Source: Polyangium spumosum
Lineage (GTDB): Bacteria; Myxococcota_A; Polyangia; Polyangiales; Polyangiaceae
NCBI RefSeq assembly: GCF_009649845.1
Contig: NZ_WJIE01000002.1
Coordinates: 558,001 to 622,000, forward strand
DNA: 64,000 nt
Direction of reading: 5' to 3'
Under the pieces are notes generated by a model that ran no database searches, was not told where the DNA came from, and saw nothing but the letters and a program-made list of their open reading frames with translations. Below are positions 1 to 8,018 of the stretch, piece by piece. Each line of letters starts with the position of its first letter. Positions within the stretch are counted from its first letter, which is position 1. Made by a program: the position numbers and the translations under genes.

Positions 1-347
1 CGCTCGAGGTGAACGACGAGCAGCGGTTCGGCGTGAACATCATCCGCCGCTCGATCGAGGAGCCGCTCCGCCAGATCTCGGCGAACGCCGGCGAAGAGGG
101 CTCGATCGTGGTCCAGAAGGTCCGCGACGGCCAGGGCTCGTACGGCTACAACGCCGCGAGCGGCGAGTACGGCGACCTGCTCGCGATGGGCGTCATCGAC
201 CCGGTGAAGGTCGTGCGCTCGGCGCTCCAGAACGCCGCGAGCGTGGCGAGCCTCATGCTCACCACCGAGGCGCTCATCGCGGAGCGTCCGAAGGAGGAGA
301 AGGCGGCGGCAGGTGGCGCGCACGCGGGCCACAGCCACGACTTCTGA
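1..347 (+). CDS. groEL: Chaperonin GroEL, C-terminal part (5' end outside window)
   Basis: The reading frame enters the window at base 3 and ends at a TGA at 345-347, giving about 114 C-terminal residues of the 60 kDa chaperonin subunit. Recognisable GroEL text includes [17 protein letters not shown], the [12 protein letters not shown] segment of the equatorial domain and the conserved [20 protein letters not shown] helix near the end. The protein forms the double-ring ATP-driven folding chamber in the cytoplasm. The tail after the last conserved helix is not the usual GGM repeat: it ends AHAGHSHDF, with three His, which is a modest oddity also seen in some duplicated myxobacterial GroELs. 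A strong terminator follows at 394-439. The start and any groES partner lie upstream, outside the window. Confidence 0.95.
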   Translation, partial: LEVNDEQRFGVNIIRRSIEEPLRQISANAGEEGSIVVQKVRDGQGSYGYNAASGEYGDLLAMGVIDPVKVVRSALQNAASVASLMLTTEALIAERPKEEKAAAGGAHAGHSHDF

Positions 348-393
348 TCCGAAGCGCGCCGTGACACCCACGGCGCAATCGTGAACGGACAAC

Positions 394-439
394 AAGGCCG
401 GCTCCGTCGAACAACGACGGGGTCGGCCTTCGTTTTTTT
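394..439 (+). terminator. Rho-independent terminator of groEL
   Basis: A near-perfect 16-bp stem (394-409 with 415-430; one mismatch and one wobble) closes on an AACAA loop and is followed directly by CG and a run of seven T (433-439). It lies 47 bp after the groEL stop, in the right orientation for that gene. Confidence 0.9.
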
Positions 440-486
440 CTTGGCGCACGAACGAACGATGCAGCGCGCCATGAGGGCCGGACCCT

Positions 487-495
487 TGCTACAGT
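487..495 (+). promoter_or_regulatory. Putative extended -10 of the YihY gene
   Basis: TGC-TACAGT (hexamer 490-495) lies 6 nt before the ATG at 502. The GGAGG at 496-500 is only 1 nt from the ATG, too close to work as a ribosome site, so a leaderless transcript starting at or near the ATG is the better reading. No convincing -35 is visible. Confidence 0.35.
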
Positions 496-501
496 GGAGG
501 C

Positions 502-1428
502 ATGTGGGATCGGCGGCACGTCTCCGGCTTGGCGAGCTCCGCCTTCCGGGCCCTCGGCCGGCTGGTCCACTACCTCGACCTGCACGAGGCGCCGCGGGCG
601 GCGAGCGCCATGGCGTTCGACGCGTTCCTCAGCATCATCCCGCTGCTCGCGGTGGCCGGCTGGGCGCTGCATCGGCTGCGTAACGCGGCGGCGGAGCTGC
701 TCGGATCGCTGCTCAGCGCGGCGCCGCCGGCCGTCTCGGCCGCGCTCGGCGAGGACTTCTTCCGCATCTCCGACGCAAAGGCCCTCGTGCTCGCGCCGGT
801 GGGTCTCATCGCGTTCTTGTGGGTCTCGTCGGCCGGCGCGGCGACGGCCATCGGCGTCTTCGAGACGATGTTCGTGTGCGCGCCTCGTCCCTGGTGGAAG
901 CGGCGCCTCGTCGGGCTCGGCCTCGTGCTCGGCGCGATCCCGGCCGTGGGGCTCGCGACGTTGATCGGCCTCGCGTTCACGCAGTTGACGGGCTCGATCG
1001 GCGGGGCCCTCGTGGCCGCGCTCGGGCCGGCGCTCATCCTGACCGCGCTCATCGCGGCGTTTTTCCGCCTCACGATCACGCGCCCGCCCTCGGTGCGCAG
1101 GCGCGTCTGGCCGGGCGCGATCGTGACCGTCTCGCTCTGGGCGATCGTGTCGACGGTGTTCTCGATCTACGTGCGCAGCCTGGCGCGGTACGCGACGCTG
1201 TACGGGACGCTCGCGAACGTCGCGGTGCTCCTGTTCTGGCTCTGGTTGCTCTCGATCGCGCTGCTCGTCGGCGGCGAGGTTAACGCGCAGCTCGAGGGCG
1301 TGCGAGATCCTCACGACGACATGCCCGAGCGGTGGCTCACGCCCAAGGCGGAGGGGCCGCGTTCGATTCAGCCGCCGCCGCCGCCGGAGTCGATCTTGCG
1401 GCCGAAGAGGACGGCGTCGAGCGAATAG
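502..1428 (+). CDS. YihY/virulence factor BrkB family membrane protein
   Basis: A 308-residue inner-membrane protein with about six hydrophobic segments spread from residue 30 to 260. Its order matches the YihY/BrkB family: an amphipathic N-terminus with a conserved AMAFDAFLSIIPLLA first helix, long helices around residues 95-110, 130-170 and 210-230, then the LFWLWLLSIALLVGGEVNA last helix. The family was once called ribonuclease BN by mistake; its true function is unsettled. The C-terminal 50 residues are hydrophilic and Pro-rich. The 3' end (1368-1428) overlaps the convergent DoxX gene. It stands alone after the groEL terminator. The ATG at 502 is chosen because the family's N-terminus aligns there and a -10-like element sits just before it. 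Confidence 0.85.
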   Translation: MWDRRHVSGLASSAFRALGRLVHYLDLHEAPRAASAMAFDAFLSIIPLLAVAGWALHRLRNAAAELLGSLLSAAPPAVSAALGEDFFRISDAKALVLAPVGLIAFLWVSSAGAATAIGVFETMFVCAPRPWWKRRLVGLGLVLGAIPAVGLATLIGLAFTQLTGSIGGALVAALGPALILTALIAAFFRLTITRPPSVRRRVWPGAIVTVSLWAIVSTVFSIYVRSLARYATLYGTLANVAVLLFWLWLLSIALLVGGEVNAQLEGVRDPHDDMPERWLTPKAEGPRSIQPPPPPESILRPKRTASSE

Positions 1429-1832
1429 CGGCCGGCGCCCGTGAGGGCGAGCGTGAGGCCGAGGATCGAGAGCAAGAAGGGATATTCGAACGGCCCGCCC
1501 TTGCCGGTGCCGAAAAACGCGGCGTCCGGCAGGTGCATGGAGGCCCAGGCGACGACCATGTTGAACGCGACGACCGCGGCGGCGGGGCGCGTGAGCAGGC
1601 CGAGCGCGAGGCACACGCCGCCGAGGAGCTCGGCGAGGGTCGCGCACCAGGCGAGCAGCGTCGGCGCGGGAAAACCCTTCATTGCGAGGCCACCCGCGAG
1701 CCCGGCGGGGCCGGCCGTGAGCTTGGAGAGCCCGTGCGCCGCGAGCAGCACGCCCGTCGCGAGCCGGACGAGCAAGAGGCCCAGCGAGCCCGTGCGGCTC
1801 GGATCGGGATAGAGCAGGGATCGGAGCTTCAT
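1368..1832 (-). CDS. DoxX family membrane protein
   Basis: A 154-residue protein with four hydrophobic segments in DoxX spacing: LGLLLVRLATGVLLAAHGLS near residue 20, LLAWCATLAELLGGVCLALG near 60, a third near 85 and a last around 115-135. The AHGLSKL and GxxxxxGLLTRPAA segments are typical of the DoxX/SURF4-like family, membrane proteins often tied to redox or sulfur metabolism but without a firm general function. The start is the ATG at 1832 (MKLRSLLYP). An open frame continues far upstream, but that part is antisense to the VWA gene and lacks similarity to anything. The last 20 codons overlap the 3' end of the convergent YihY gene, coding for a poly-Gly tail opposite its poly-Pro. Confidence 0.85.
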   Translation of the reverse strand: MKLRSLLYPDPSRTGSLGLLLVRLATGVLLAAHGLSKLTAGPAGLAGGLAMKGFPAPTLLAWCATLAELLGGVCLALGLLTRPAAAVVAFNMVVAWASMHLPDAAFFGTGKGGPFEYPFLLSILGLTLALTGAGRYSLDAVLFGRKIDSGGGGG

Positions 1833-1954
1833 GCCCGTGGCGTAGCACGCCGCACGCCACGCGAGGCCCGAGGACCGGGCGAGCCGCGTGAGGGCGCACG
1901 ATTGCGACGGAGGCGGGGTGGGAGGAAAACCCGCTTGGCGAGAAAAACGTTTTT

Positions 1955-3319
1955 CTATTTGAGGATGGTCTCGCAGCCGACCTGGATGTCGACCTTCACG
2001 TCGGTGGCGGCGCCGAGGGACGTGCAGGCCTTGCCGAGGAGCTCGACCTTGCCGTCCGCGGTATAGTCCCAGCAGCCGTCCTGCGGGCAGAGATCCAGCG
2101 GATCCGTGCGCTTTTTCAGGTTCTGCGGCGCGCCGTCGAGCGTGATGTTCACGTTGACCTGGTTCTTGTCGATCTGCTCGCCGGGCGGCGGCGGGGGCAG
2201 GTCGTAGACGCAGCCGAGGGCCTTTCCGCGGACGTCGGCGATGGCGTTCGCCAGGGTGTCGGCATTGAAGGCCGCGCCGCTCGAGAGATCGATGTGGCAA
2301 GGTTTGGCGGGGGCGGCCCCTGCCTCCGAGAAGACCGCCTCCTTGTCGCAGGTCGGATCCACCGTGTCCGGCGAGCCGCTGACGGCGTACGTCGAGAGCG
2401 CGAGCAGCATGTTGTAAGGCGGCGTGTCGAAGCCGTCGACCTTCGCGCCCGTGCTGTTCGAGCCAGGCACGCCCACGATGAACGTGAAAATGGGCTTGCT
2501 CGGATCGGTGCGGGCGGCCGTGATGAGGTCGTTCACGCTCTTCGGTTTTTCCCAGTCCGGACAACCATTGAGATCCTGGTACCCCTCGCGCGCCGGGCTC
2601 GCGACGGACGTGCACGAGAAGCCGCCGTCCGTGATCAAGACGAGCATGCGCCGCTCGATGTTCTCGGATTTCAAGGACGCATACCCAGCCTGGAGCGCGT
2701 CGTAAATGGGCGAGCCGTCGTCGACGTTGCTGAGCGGCGGGTGGCTGACGAGCCAGTCGTACATCTGCCGCCGCACGCCCGTCGCCGCGTTCGTCTTCTC
2801 CAGACCCGCCGGAGCCACCGGGACCTGCGGCAGGAACGAAAAGCCACACGAGACGCCGCCGATGAACTGCTTGCAGAGCTCGTAATCGAGCCCCTGGCAC
2901 AAGCACAGGGGCGGATCCGTCAGGCTCGCGGGGAACACCGTCAGGCCGAGCGACATCGTGTCGAAGACGTCCTTGTCGATTGCAGATTTGATCGCGAGCT
3001 GCGCCGTCCCCCATTTGGACTGCTTGTTCATGCTGGCGCTCGCGTCGAGCACGGTGAGCATGGCCGCGGGCGCCTGCTGGGCCTCGGCCGTGAACTTCGC
3101 GCAAGCCGGGCCCCCGCCGCCCACGCCGCCGCCACCGGGCCCGACGGGCCCGGGCCCGATCGACCCGCCATTGCCCGATCCACCCGATCCCCCCTCGCCT
3201 CCCTCGCCCCCGCCGCCCGGGAGGTTGCCGCCCCCCGCCGCGCAGCCCCCGCCGAACCCGATTCCCATCGAAAGGCCAAGCCCCACGCTCACACCGAGCC
3301 ACCGCAGAAAGCGCGCCAT
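1955..3319 (-). CDS. von Willebrand factor A domain lipoprotein
   Basis: A 454-residue secreted lipoprotein. The N-terminus is a signal peptide ending in a Gly-rich lipobox with Cys (GGGCAAG), then a 45-residue linker made almost only of Gly, Pro, Ser and Glu, typical of myxobacterial surface lipoproteins. A VWA domain follows: the MIDAS motif DASAS begins the domain (VLDASASMNKQ), and a later ITDGGFSC supplies the second metal-site segment. Several Cys pairs (LCLCQ, CKQF, CDKEAVF, CPQDGC) suggest disulfides outside the cytoplasm. VWA domains bind protein partners through a metal ion. The ATG at 3319 is chosen because AGGAGGAAACG directly precedes it; in-frame starts upstream lack a ribosome site. 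It diverges from the GHKL gene at 3514. Confidence 0.85.
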   Translation of the reverse strand: MARFLRWLGVSVGLGLSMGIGFGGGCAAGGGNLPGGGGEGGEGGSGGSGNGGSIGPGPVGPGGGGVGGGGPACAKFTAEAQQAPAAMLTVLDASASMNKQSKWGTAQLAIKSAIDKDVFDTMSLGLTVFPASLTDPPLCLCQGLDYELCKQFIGGVSCGFSFLPQVPVAPAGLEKTNAATGVRRQMYDWLVSHPPLSNVDDGSPIYDALQAGYASLKSENIERRMLVLITDGGFSCTSVASPAREGYQDLNGCPDWEKPKSVNDLITAARTDPSKPIFTFIVGVPGSNSTGAKVDGFDTPPYNMLLALSTYAVSGSPDTVDPTCDKEAVFSEAGAAPAKPCHIDLSSGAAFNADTLANAIADVRGKALGCVYDLPPPPPGEQIDKNQVNVNITLDGAPQNLKKRTDPLDLCPQDGCWDYTADGKVELLGKACTSLGAATDVKVDIQVGCETILK

Positions 3320-3513
3320 CGTTTCCTCCTCAGTCGTAAGGGAAACGACCAGAGCGTAACAGATGCCACATCTCGAAATCGACCACGACGAGCGGCACGA
3401 AGAACGAAATGGGCGGACGACAGCTCCACGCCCAGAACACAAGCCAAAGAGAACGCTCGGCGCGGTCTCCCCCCCTTGCGCGCGAGGTAACTTGGCCCAC
3501 CATTGTTTGCTCG

Positions 3514-5232
3514 ATGGCGACGGCACGCAGCGCTCCGGACTCCACGCCCCTCGGGACGCCTCCGGCCGAGCAATCGGCGCACGCAGGGCCGTTCACGAGG
3601 ACGCACGTCGATCTCGCCGCGGCCCGCGCGAGCTCCATGGCCCGCGGCGGCGTGCGGGAGGGCGAGCTCTGCTTCCTCGGCTCGCTGCACGAGCTCGTGG
3701 CCATCGGGCTCTACCGGCCCGCGCTCTCGGCCCTCGTCTCGGGCACTGGCTCACCCGCGCGTCCGCCGATGGACCGATCCTACCTGCTCAAGATCCTCGA
3801 TGAGGAGGTGGGCCGGCAGTTCGGTCACCCGCTCCGGCCCGTGGTCGAGCTCGTGCTCAACGGGATCGACGCGACGCCCGAGCACCCCGCGCGCGTGGAC
3901 GTGCGCGTCCGCGAGGGCGTGGTGACCGTGAACGACGACGGGATCGGCATGGATCTGCGCGCGATCCTGTCGAGGCTCCTCGTGCCGTTCGCCACCGACA
4001 AGCGGCCCGGCGTGGACCTCGGGCGCTTCGGCGTGGGCTTCTTCTCGGTGATCGGCCTCGGCTTGCCCGATCCTTCGAGCCTGTCGATCGACGTGGAGAC
4101 GGGCGACGGCGCGTCGGGTTGGTCGCTCTCGGTGCTCGCCGACGGGCCGGAGCCCTCGTCGCTGGTCTGCGCGATCCGCAAGCTCACGCCTCGCGCAGGG
4201 ACACGCGTGCAGGTGCGATCGTCGCTGCTCGAGGCCGAGCCGCTACGCGCCTACCTGCGCGACGCGCTGCACTTCTTCCCGAAGGAGCGCGCGCTCGTGA
4301 ACCTCGACGGCGTGCCGGTGAACGACGGCCGTTACCTCGCGGGAGGCTCGCTCTTCTCGGACGCGCTCTCGCCCGACGATCCGAGCCGGCTCGCGCGCTT
4401 CTACGTGGGCGGCCGCGCGCTCGTGACGGGCATCAGCGCCGCGACGTACCACGCGGGCGTGAAGGTCGAGGGTTGCCTCGCGATCCCGGAGCTCGCGCTC
4501 ATCGACTTCCCGTCGGCCGTGGAGCTCACCGAGGGGCGCGACGCGCTCAAGCCGTGCCGCACCTTCCGCGCGACGGCGGCGGCGTTCTACCGCAAGCTCG
4601 TGGACCTCTCGCGCGCACCGGGGGCGAACCGCAAGACGTGTGATCGCCTGGCCGAGGTGGCCGCGCAGATCAGCGCGCTCATGCTGCAGTCGGCCGCGTG
4701 GAGCGAGGTCGCGCCCGAGCTCGCGCGCGCCTTGCTCGGCCCCGATCGGTACCTCGTCGGCCCCGAGCGACGCGAGCCGCTCATCGGCTTCCTCGGCGGC
4801 AACGTGGAGAACCGGCTCTTCGTGCCCGAGAGCTTCTGGGCCGAACGCGAGTGGCAAGGGTACGTCCCCGGGGAGCGGGAGCTGCTCGCGCGCGAGCTCG
4901 AGATCGATCACGCCGAGAGCCTGTCGAGCCTCGCGCGGCGTCGCCCCGATCTGCCGGGGATCGTCGAGCTCGCCCGTCGATCCGAGCGGCCCGAGGCCGT
5001 CCCGGTGGCGCTCGCGCGTGGCCGCAAGAGCGCGCCGGGCCCGCTGCCTTGCCTCGGGACACGCCACGCGTTGCTCGTGCGCGAGGACGCTCCCGCGGTC
5101 TCGCGCCGCGTGGGCTGGGCCGAGCACTACGCGCTGCGCGTCGCGTTTGATCGCGCGACGGGCATGCGTGAGCCGGATCTGGAGCGCGAGCTTATCGTCA
5201 GCGAGCCCATCGGGGTCACGGGGGCGGTGTAG
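3514..5232 (+). CDS. GHKL (Hsp90-type) ATPase domain protein, first of a tandem pair
   Basis: A 572-residue protein. A GHKL/Bergerat ATP-binding fold lies in residues about 85-260: N-box ELVLNGIDA (Asn116, Asp119), G1 box NDDGIGMD (Asp142), a linker LVPFATDK that matches the Hsp90/MutL lid region, and G2 box GRFGVGFFS (170-178). It is not a histidine kinase (no H-box) and not full Hsp90. The following 300 residues are soluble and unrecognised, probably a transducer-like domain and an effector or scaffold part. The gene is followed 48 bp later by a second GHKL protein of similar N-terminal architecture, so they are likely co-transcribed and may act as a heteromer. The ATG at 3514 is preferred over an earlier in-frame start at 3409 on coding character only; a start at 3637 (MARGG) is possible. 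Confidence 0.75.
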   Translation: MATARSAPDSTPLGTPPAEQSAHAGPFTRTHVDLAAARASSMARGGVREGELCFLGSLHELVAIGLYRPALSALVSGTGSPARPPMDRSYLLKILDEEVGRQFGHPLRPVVELVLNGIDATPEHPARVDVRVREGVVTVNDDGIGMDLRAILSRLLVPFATDKRPGVDLGRFGVGFFSVIGLGLPDPSSLSIDVETGDGASGWSLSVLADGPEPSSLVCAIRKLTPRAGTRVQVRSSLLEAEPLRAYLRDALHFFPKERALVNLDGVPVNDGRYLAGGSLFSDALSPDDPSRLARFYVGGRALVTGISAATYHAGVKVEGCLAIPELALIDFPSAVELTEGRDALKPCRTFRATAAAFYRKLVDLSRAPGANRKTCDRLAEVAAQISALMLQSAAWSEVAPELARALLGPDRYLVGPERREPLIGFLGGNVENRLFVPESFWAEREWQGYVPGERELLARELEIDHAESLSSLARRRPDLPGIVELARRSERPEAVPVALARGRKSAPGPLPCLGTRHALLVREDAPAVSRRVGWAEHYALRVAFDRATGMREPDLERELIVSEPIGVTGAV

Positions 5233-5280
5233 CCGAACGAGCCTCGTCGGCGCGGCTCAGGGGGAACTGGGGGGGAACCG

Positions 5281-7392
5281 ATGACCGAAGTCTACGCTGG
5301 CCGTCTCTCGGACCTCTTGCTCGTGCGCGTGCACGGCCGCTCTTCGGCCTACCTCGCGGCGAGCCGCGCGTCCCGCCCGGGCATCGTGGAGGCCTGCCGC
5401 AGAGAGGCGACGGTGCCCGACCTCGCCGAGCGGATCCTCTCCCGCACGATCTACGCGCAGAGCGCCACGCGTATCGCGCCGCTGCGCGAGCTCGTGCAGA
5501 ACGCGCTCGACGCCTCGCCGCGCGGAGCTGCGATCGACGTGCAGTCGGGGCTCGGCGGCACCGAGATCATCGTGACCGATCGTGGCCGCGGCATGACCGC
5601 CGACGAGGTCCTCGGGGATCTGCTCGTCCCGTTCCGCAGCGGCAAGGAGGGCGAGGATCTCGCGATCGGCGAGCACGGCATCGGCTTCTTCAGCGCGCTC
5701 GAGATCGCGCCGCGCCTCGAGGTGAAGACACGCACGCGCACCGAGGGCCACCTCCTGCGCGTCGAGCCGCTCGGCAAGGGCCCGCCCTACAACGACTTCG
5801 CCTGGTCGCTCCGCCCGCTGCCGCACGTCGAGGGCTGGACGGGCACGTCCGTGAGGCTCCTGCTCGACGAGCCGATCAGCCGCTCCGTCCTCGCGTCGGA
5901 GGTCGCCGCGGCCGCGTCGTTCGTCGATCCCGCCGTCGCGCGTATCTACGTCGACGGTGTGCTCATCAACGTCGCCCGCACGCGGATGCGCCGCGTCGCG
6001 CGCGCGCAGGTCGGCGGCCTGCACACGGGGCCCATGGGCGAGCTCTCCATCTGGGTCGGCCGCGGCGACGGCGCCTTGCCGCACGTCACGATCACCCAGC
6101 GAGGCCTGCTCGTCGCGGTGAGGCAGGACCTCTTCACCGCGCCCGAGCTCTCGCTGCACCGCGACCTCGCGCGGGCGATCGTGTCGGCGGGCTTCGGCAT
6201 CGTCGTCGAGCTCCCCGCCGAGGTGCCGCTCAACAAGGGGCGCTCGGCGCCAGCGGCGCACGCCGCGGCGGCCGTCGAGTCGGCGCTCATCGCGGCGTTC
6301 GAGCGCTTCGTCTTGCACGACGCGCTCTACGATCGGGAGCTGCTCCGCGCCGTGGATCATCGGCTCTCGTCGGTCCTCGATCGCCTGCTCTGCGCGGCGC
6401 TCGCGGGCCAGCCCACGCAGCCTGCGGCGGCGAGCGCGCCCGAGGAGCTCACGGAGACCCCGCGCACGGCCAGGGCCGCGACGATCCTGCCGCCGCCGCT
6501 CTCGATGCCGCCCGAGTCCGAGCGTCGCCAGAAGCGCCCCACGGTGGCCGCGCCCGAAGAGGTCGTGCGTTTCGCGGACGCCTTGCTCGACACGCCGGCG
6601 CTCCGGGTGCTCAGCATCGACGACGAGCACGAGCAGCACCCGCGCATCGTGACCTTGCGACACCTGCTCGTCGCGTATCGCGCGGGCACGCTCCGGCCGA
6701 TGGGTGAGCCGCTGCGGCCGGGCCTCACGTACGTCTCGCTCGACGATCCGCTCGCGGACGCGCTCTGGCGGCGGCTCGTCGCGACCTCGGCGGCGGCGGC
6801 GGCGGCGAGCTCGCAGGATCGACGAGGCCGGCGTGTGGGTGCGCTCGCGATGCAGCGCATCGATCGGGAGACGCTTCTCGCGACGGCGAAGGCGGTGCCG
6901 GGCGTCGACGCGCTCGCGGCTGCGATGACGGTGCTCGAGGGGATCGACGCGGCGATCTCGATCGCGGCGGAGCTCACGCCCTCGCCGGTCTCGGTGCACC
7001 AGGATCTTTATGGCCCGGACGAGATGGCGCACACGGACGGCAGTGGCATCAGCGTGAACCTCGCCTCGGCGCGGGTGCGGGCGCTGCTCGTGTCGGTGCT
7101 CCAGCAGGACGATCCGGCGGCGTTCGGGGCGCTCGTGGATCTGATGCTGCACGAGAAGACACACGTCTCCTTGGCGAGTTACGTCCCGCACGCCAACGCC
7201 GAGCACGGAGCGAGCTTCTATCGGCGGAAAGATCTCCTGCGACGACGCCTGCTCGAGGCGATGTCGAAAAACATCGTCGGAGATCCTGCTTCGTGGTTGC
7301 CAGCCGCAAGGCGTGGACTTTCGTCGGTCTGCCTACCTGCGCCCGACCTCTTGGCGGCCACGTTCCAGGCGCTCCCGCCGGTCGCTGCCTGA
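5281..7392 (+). CDS. GHKL ATPase fused to an HExxH minigluzincin-like protease domain
   Basis: A 703-residue protein. Residues about 45-250 form a GHKL ATPase: N-box ELVQNALDA (Asn74, Asp77), G1 TDRGRGMT (Asp100), LVPFRSGK, G2 GEHGIGFFS (130-138). A transducer-like stretch follows (250-360) and a disordered Pro/Ala linker around 380-420. The C-terminal part (about 560-690) carries LMLHEKTHVSL with HEKTH at 624-628 and, 13 residues later, EHGASFY (641-647). HExxH followed by H-G-x-x-F is the zinc-ligand pattern of SprT/YgjP-type minigluzincins, so His624, His628 and His642 are the predicted zinc ligands and Glu625 the catalytic base. An ATP-gated protease is the inference. The preceding gene has the ATPase but no HExxH. 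The GGGGGGAACCG leader before ATG 5281 is a weak ribosome site. Confidence 0.75.
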   Translation: MTEVYAGRLSDLLLVRVHGRSSAYLAASRASRPGIVEACRREATVPDLAERILSRTIYAQSATRIAPLRELVQNALDASPRGAAIDVQSGLGGTEIIVTDRGRGMTADEVLGDLLVPFRSGKEGEDLAIGEHGIGFFSALEIAPRLEVKTRTRTEGHLLRVEPLGKGPPYNDFAWSLRPLPHVEGWTGTSVRLLLDEPISRSVLASEVAAAASFVDPAVARIYVDGVLINVARTRMRRVARAQVGGLHTGPMGELSIWVGRGDGALPHVTITQRGLLVAVRQDLFTAPELSLHRDLARAIVSAGFGIVVELPAEVPLNKGRSAPAAHAAAAVESALIAAFERFVLHDALYDRELLRAVDHRLSSVLDRLLCAALAGQPTQPAAASAPEELTETPRTARAATILPPPLSMPPESERRQKRPTVAAPEEVVRFADALLDTPALRVLSIDDEHEQHPRIVTLRHLLVAYRAGTLRPMGEPLRPGLTYVSLDDPLADALWRRLVATSAAAAAASSQDRRGRRVGALAMQRIDRETLLATAKAVPGVDALAAAMTVLEGIDAAISIAAELTPSPVSVHQDLYGPDEMAHTDGSGISVNLASARVRALLVSVLQQDDPAAFGALVDLMLHEKTHVSLASYVPHANAEHGASFYRRKDLLRRRLLEAMSKNIVGDPASWLPAARRGLSSVCLPAPDLLAATFQALPPVAA

Positions 7393-7451
7393 CGTCGTTC
7401 CCGTCCCCCCTGCCCGGGCCTCGTCTCTTCCCGGCCCATCCTCACACGATC

Positions 7452-7475
7452 CGGCACAGTCCCGCACATGTGCCG
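7452..7475 (+). terminator. Weak hairpin after the GHKL pair
   Basis: CGGCACA (7452-7458) pairs perfectly with TGTGCCG (7469-7475) across a 10-nt loop, followed by TGTTCTAAAAT. The T content after the stem is poor, so this is only a candidate terminator. Confidence 0.3.
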
Positions 7476-7722
7476 TGTTCTAAAATAGCAATCCATTCAA
7501 CCTGAACAGATCACATCGCCGAACGTCCGCGGTTCGACCTACGGTTCGTCCGGTTTTTCGATCGGGTCTGTCGGGCTGGATCCACGGGGCTGTTGGTTTC
7601 TTGTGATCGCGTGCGATGCCGCGTATCCTCGCGGTGCCCGGAGCCCCTTGGCGGGGATTTCTTGGCTAGCAACGGGGTCCGTTTCAGTCTATCCTGCCTT
7701 GGTTCAAGGTTTCTGCGGAACA

Positions 7723-7780
7723 CGGGGGCGGGTCCATGGACCGCGCCCGGCCTCCGCGACCTCGTAGGCACACGCCCCCG
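7723..7780. repeat. Nested inverted repeat upstream of the signalling operon
   Basis: CGGGGGCG (7723-7730) is the exact reverse complement of CGCCCCCG (7773-7780). Between them lies the perfect 12-bp palindrome GGTCCATGGACC (7731-7742), abutting the left arm. It ends 37 bp before the proposed -35, a position that would suit an activator or repressor. Confidence 0.45.
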
Positions 7781-7816
7781 GGGTGCAACGTCAACGCTTG
7801 GACATCCCGCCAACTT

Positions 7817-7846
7817 TTCACGTGATGGTCGAACCGACGGTATACT
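7817..7846 (+). promoter_or_regulatory. Putative sigma-70-type promoter of the V4R operon
   Basis: TATACT at 7841-7846 (5 of 6 consensus bases) with TTCACG at 7817-7822 (4 of 6) and an 18-bp spacer. It would give a leader of roughly 165 nt before the ATG at 8019. Confidence 0.4.
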
Positions 7847-8018
7847 CTGCCTCTACCCCGCCGAGCGGGCGCGCGGTTCACTCCGCGGCTCTGCCCGGGC
7901 GAGGGTGTTTGCAAGCGGCGGGTGGCGGGTGTCCCCGCGCCGGCCGTGCAGGGTTCCGTCCGATGTACGAGGAGGTTGGTGTGAGTCCAGGTCAATCCAA
8001 GGACAATGAGGTGCTCTA

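Larger units (their letters stand above)
7393..8018 (+). other. 626-bp intergenic region upstream of the V4R operon
   Basis: No supportable gene: the open frames here have no codon bias, no ribosome sites and no recognisable protein. It holds a weak hairpin near the GHKL gene end (7452-7475), an AT-rich patch around 7477-7510 with a TAAAAT hexamer, a nested inverted repeat (7723-7780), a perfect palindrome (7731-7742) and a plausible promoter (7817-7846). That leaves a leader of roughly 165 nt before the operon. Confidence 0.6.

Noticed and set aside
1833-3302. 5' extension of the DoxX frame on the minus strand
   Set aside because: The added 490 residues are low-complexity Arg/Gly text out of frame with the VWA lipoprotein gene, which is clearly real; DoxX has its own ATG at 1832.
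5257-7206. Long minus-strand frame opposite the second GHKL gene
   Set aside because: Arg/His-rich antisense shadow with no motif; the plus strand has complete GHKL and HExxH motifs.
7792-7800. CAACGCTTG also present upstream of the V4R operon, and at 10185-10193 inside a coding region
   Set aside because: Single isolated copies are expected by chance in such GC-rich sequence and do not show a shared regulator with the ptuA repeat.
7593-8009. 138-codon plus-strand frame before the V4R gene
   Set aside because: No ribosome site, no codon bias, no similarity; it overlaps the palindrome and promoter.
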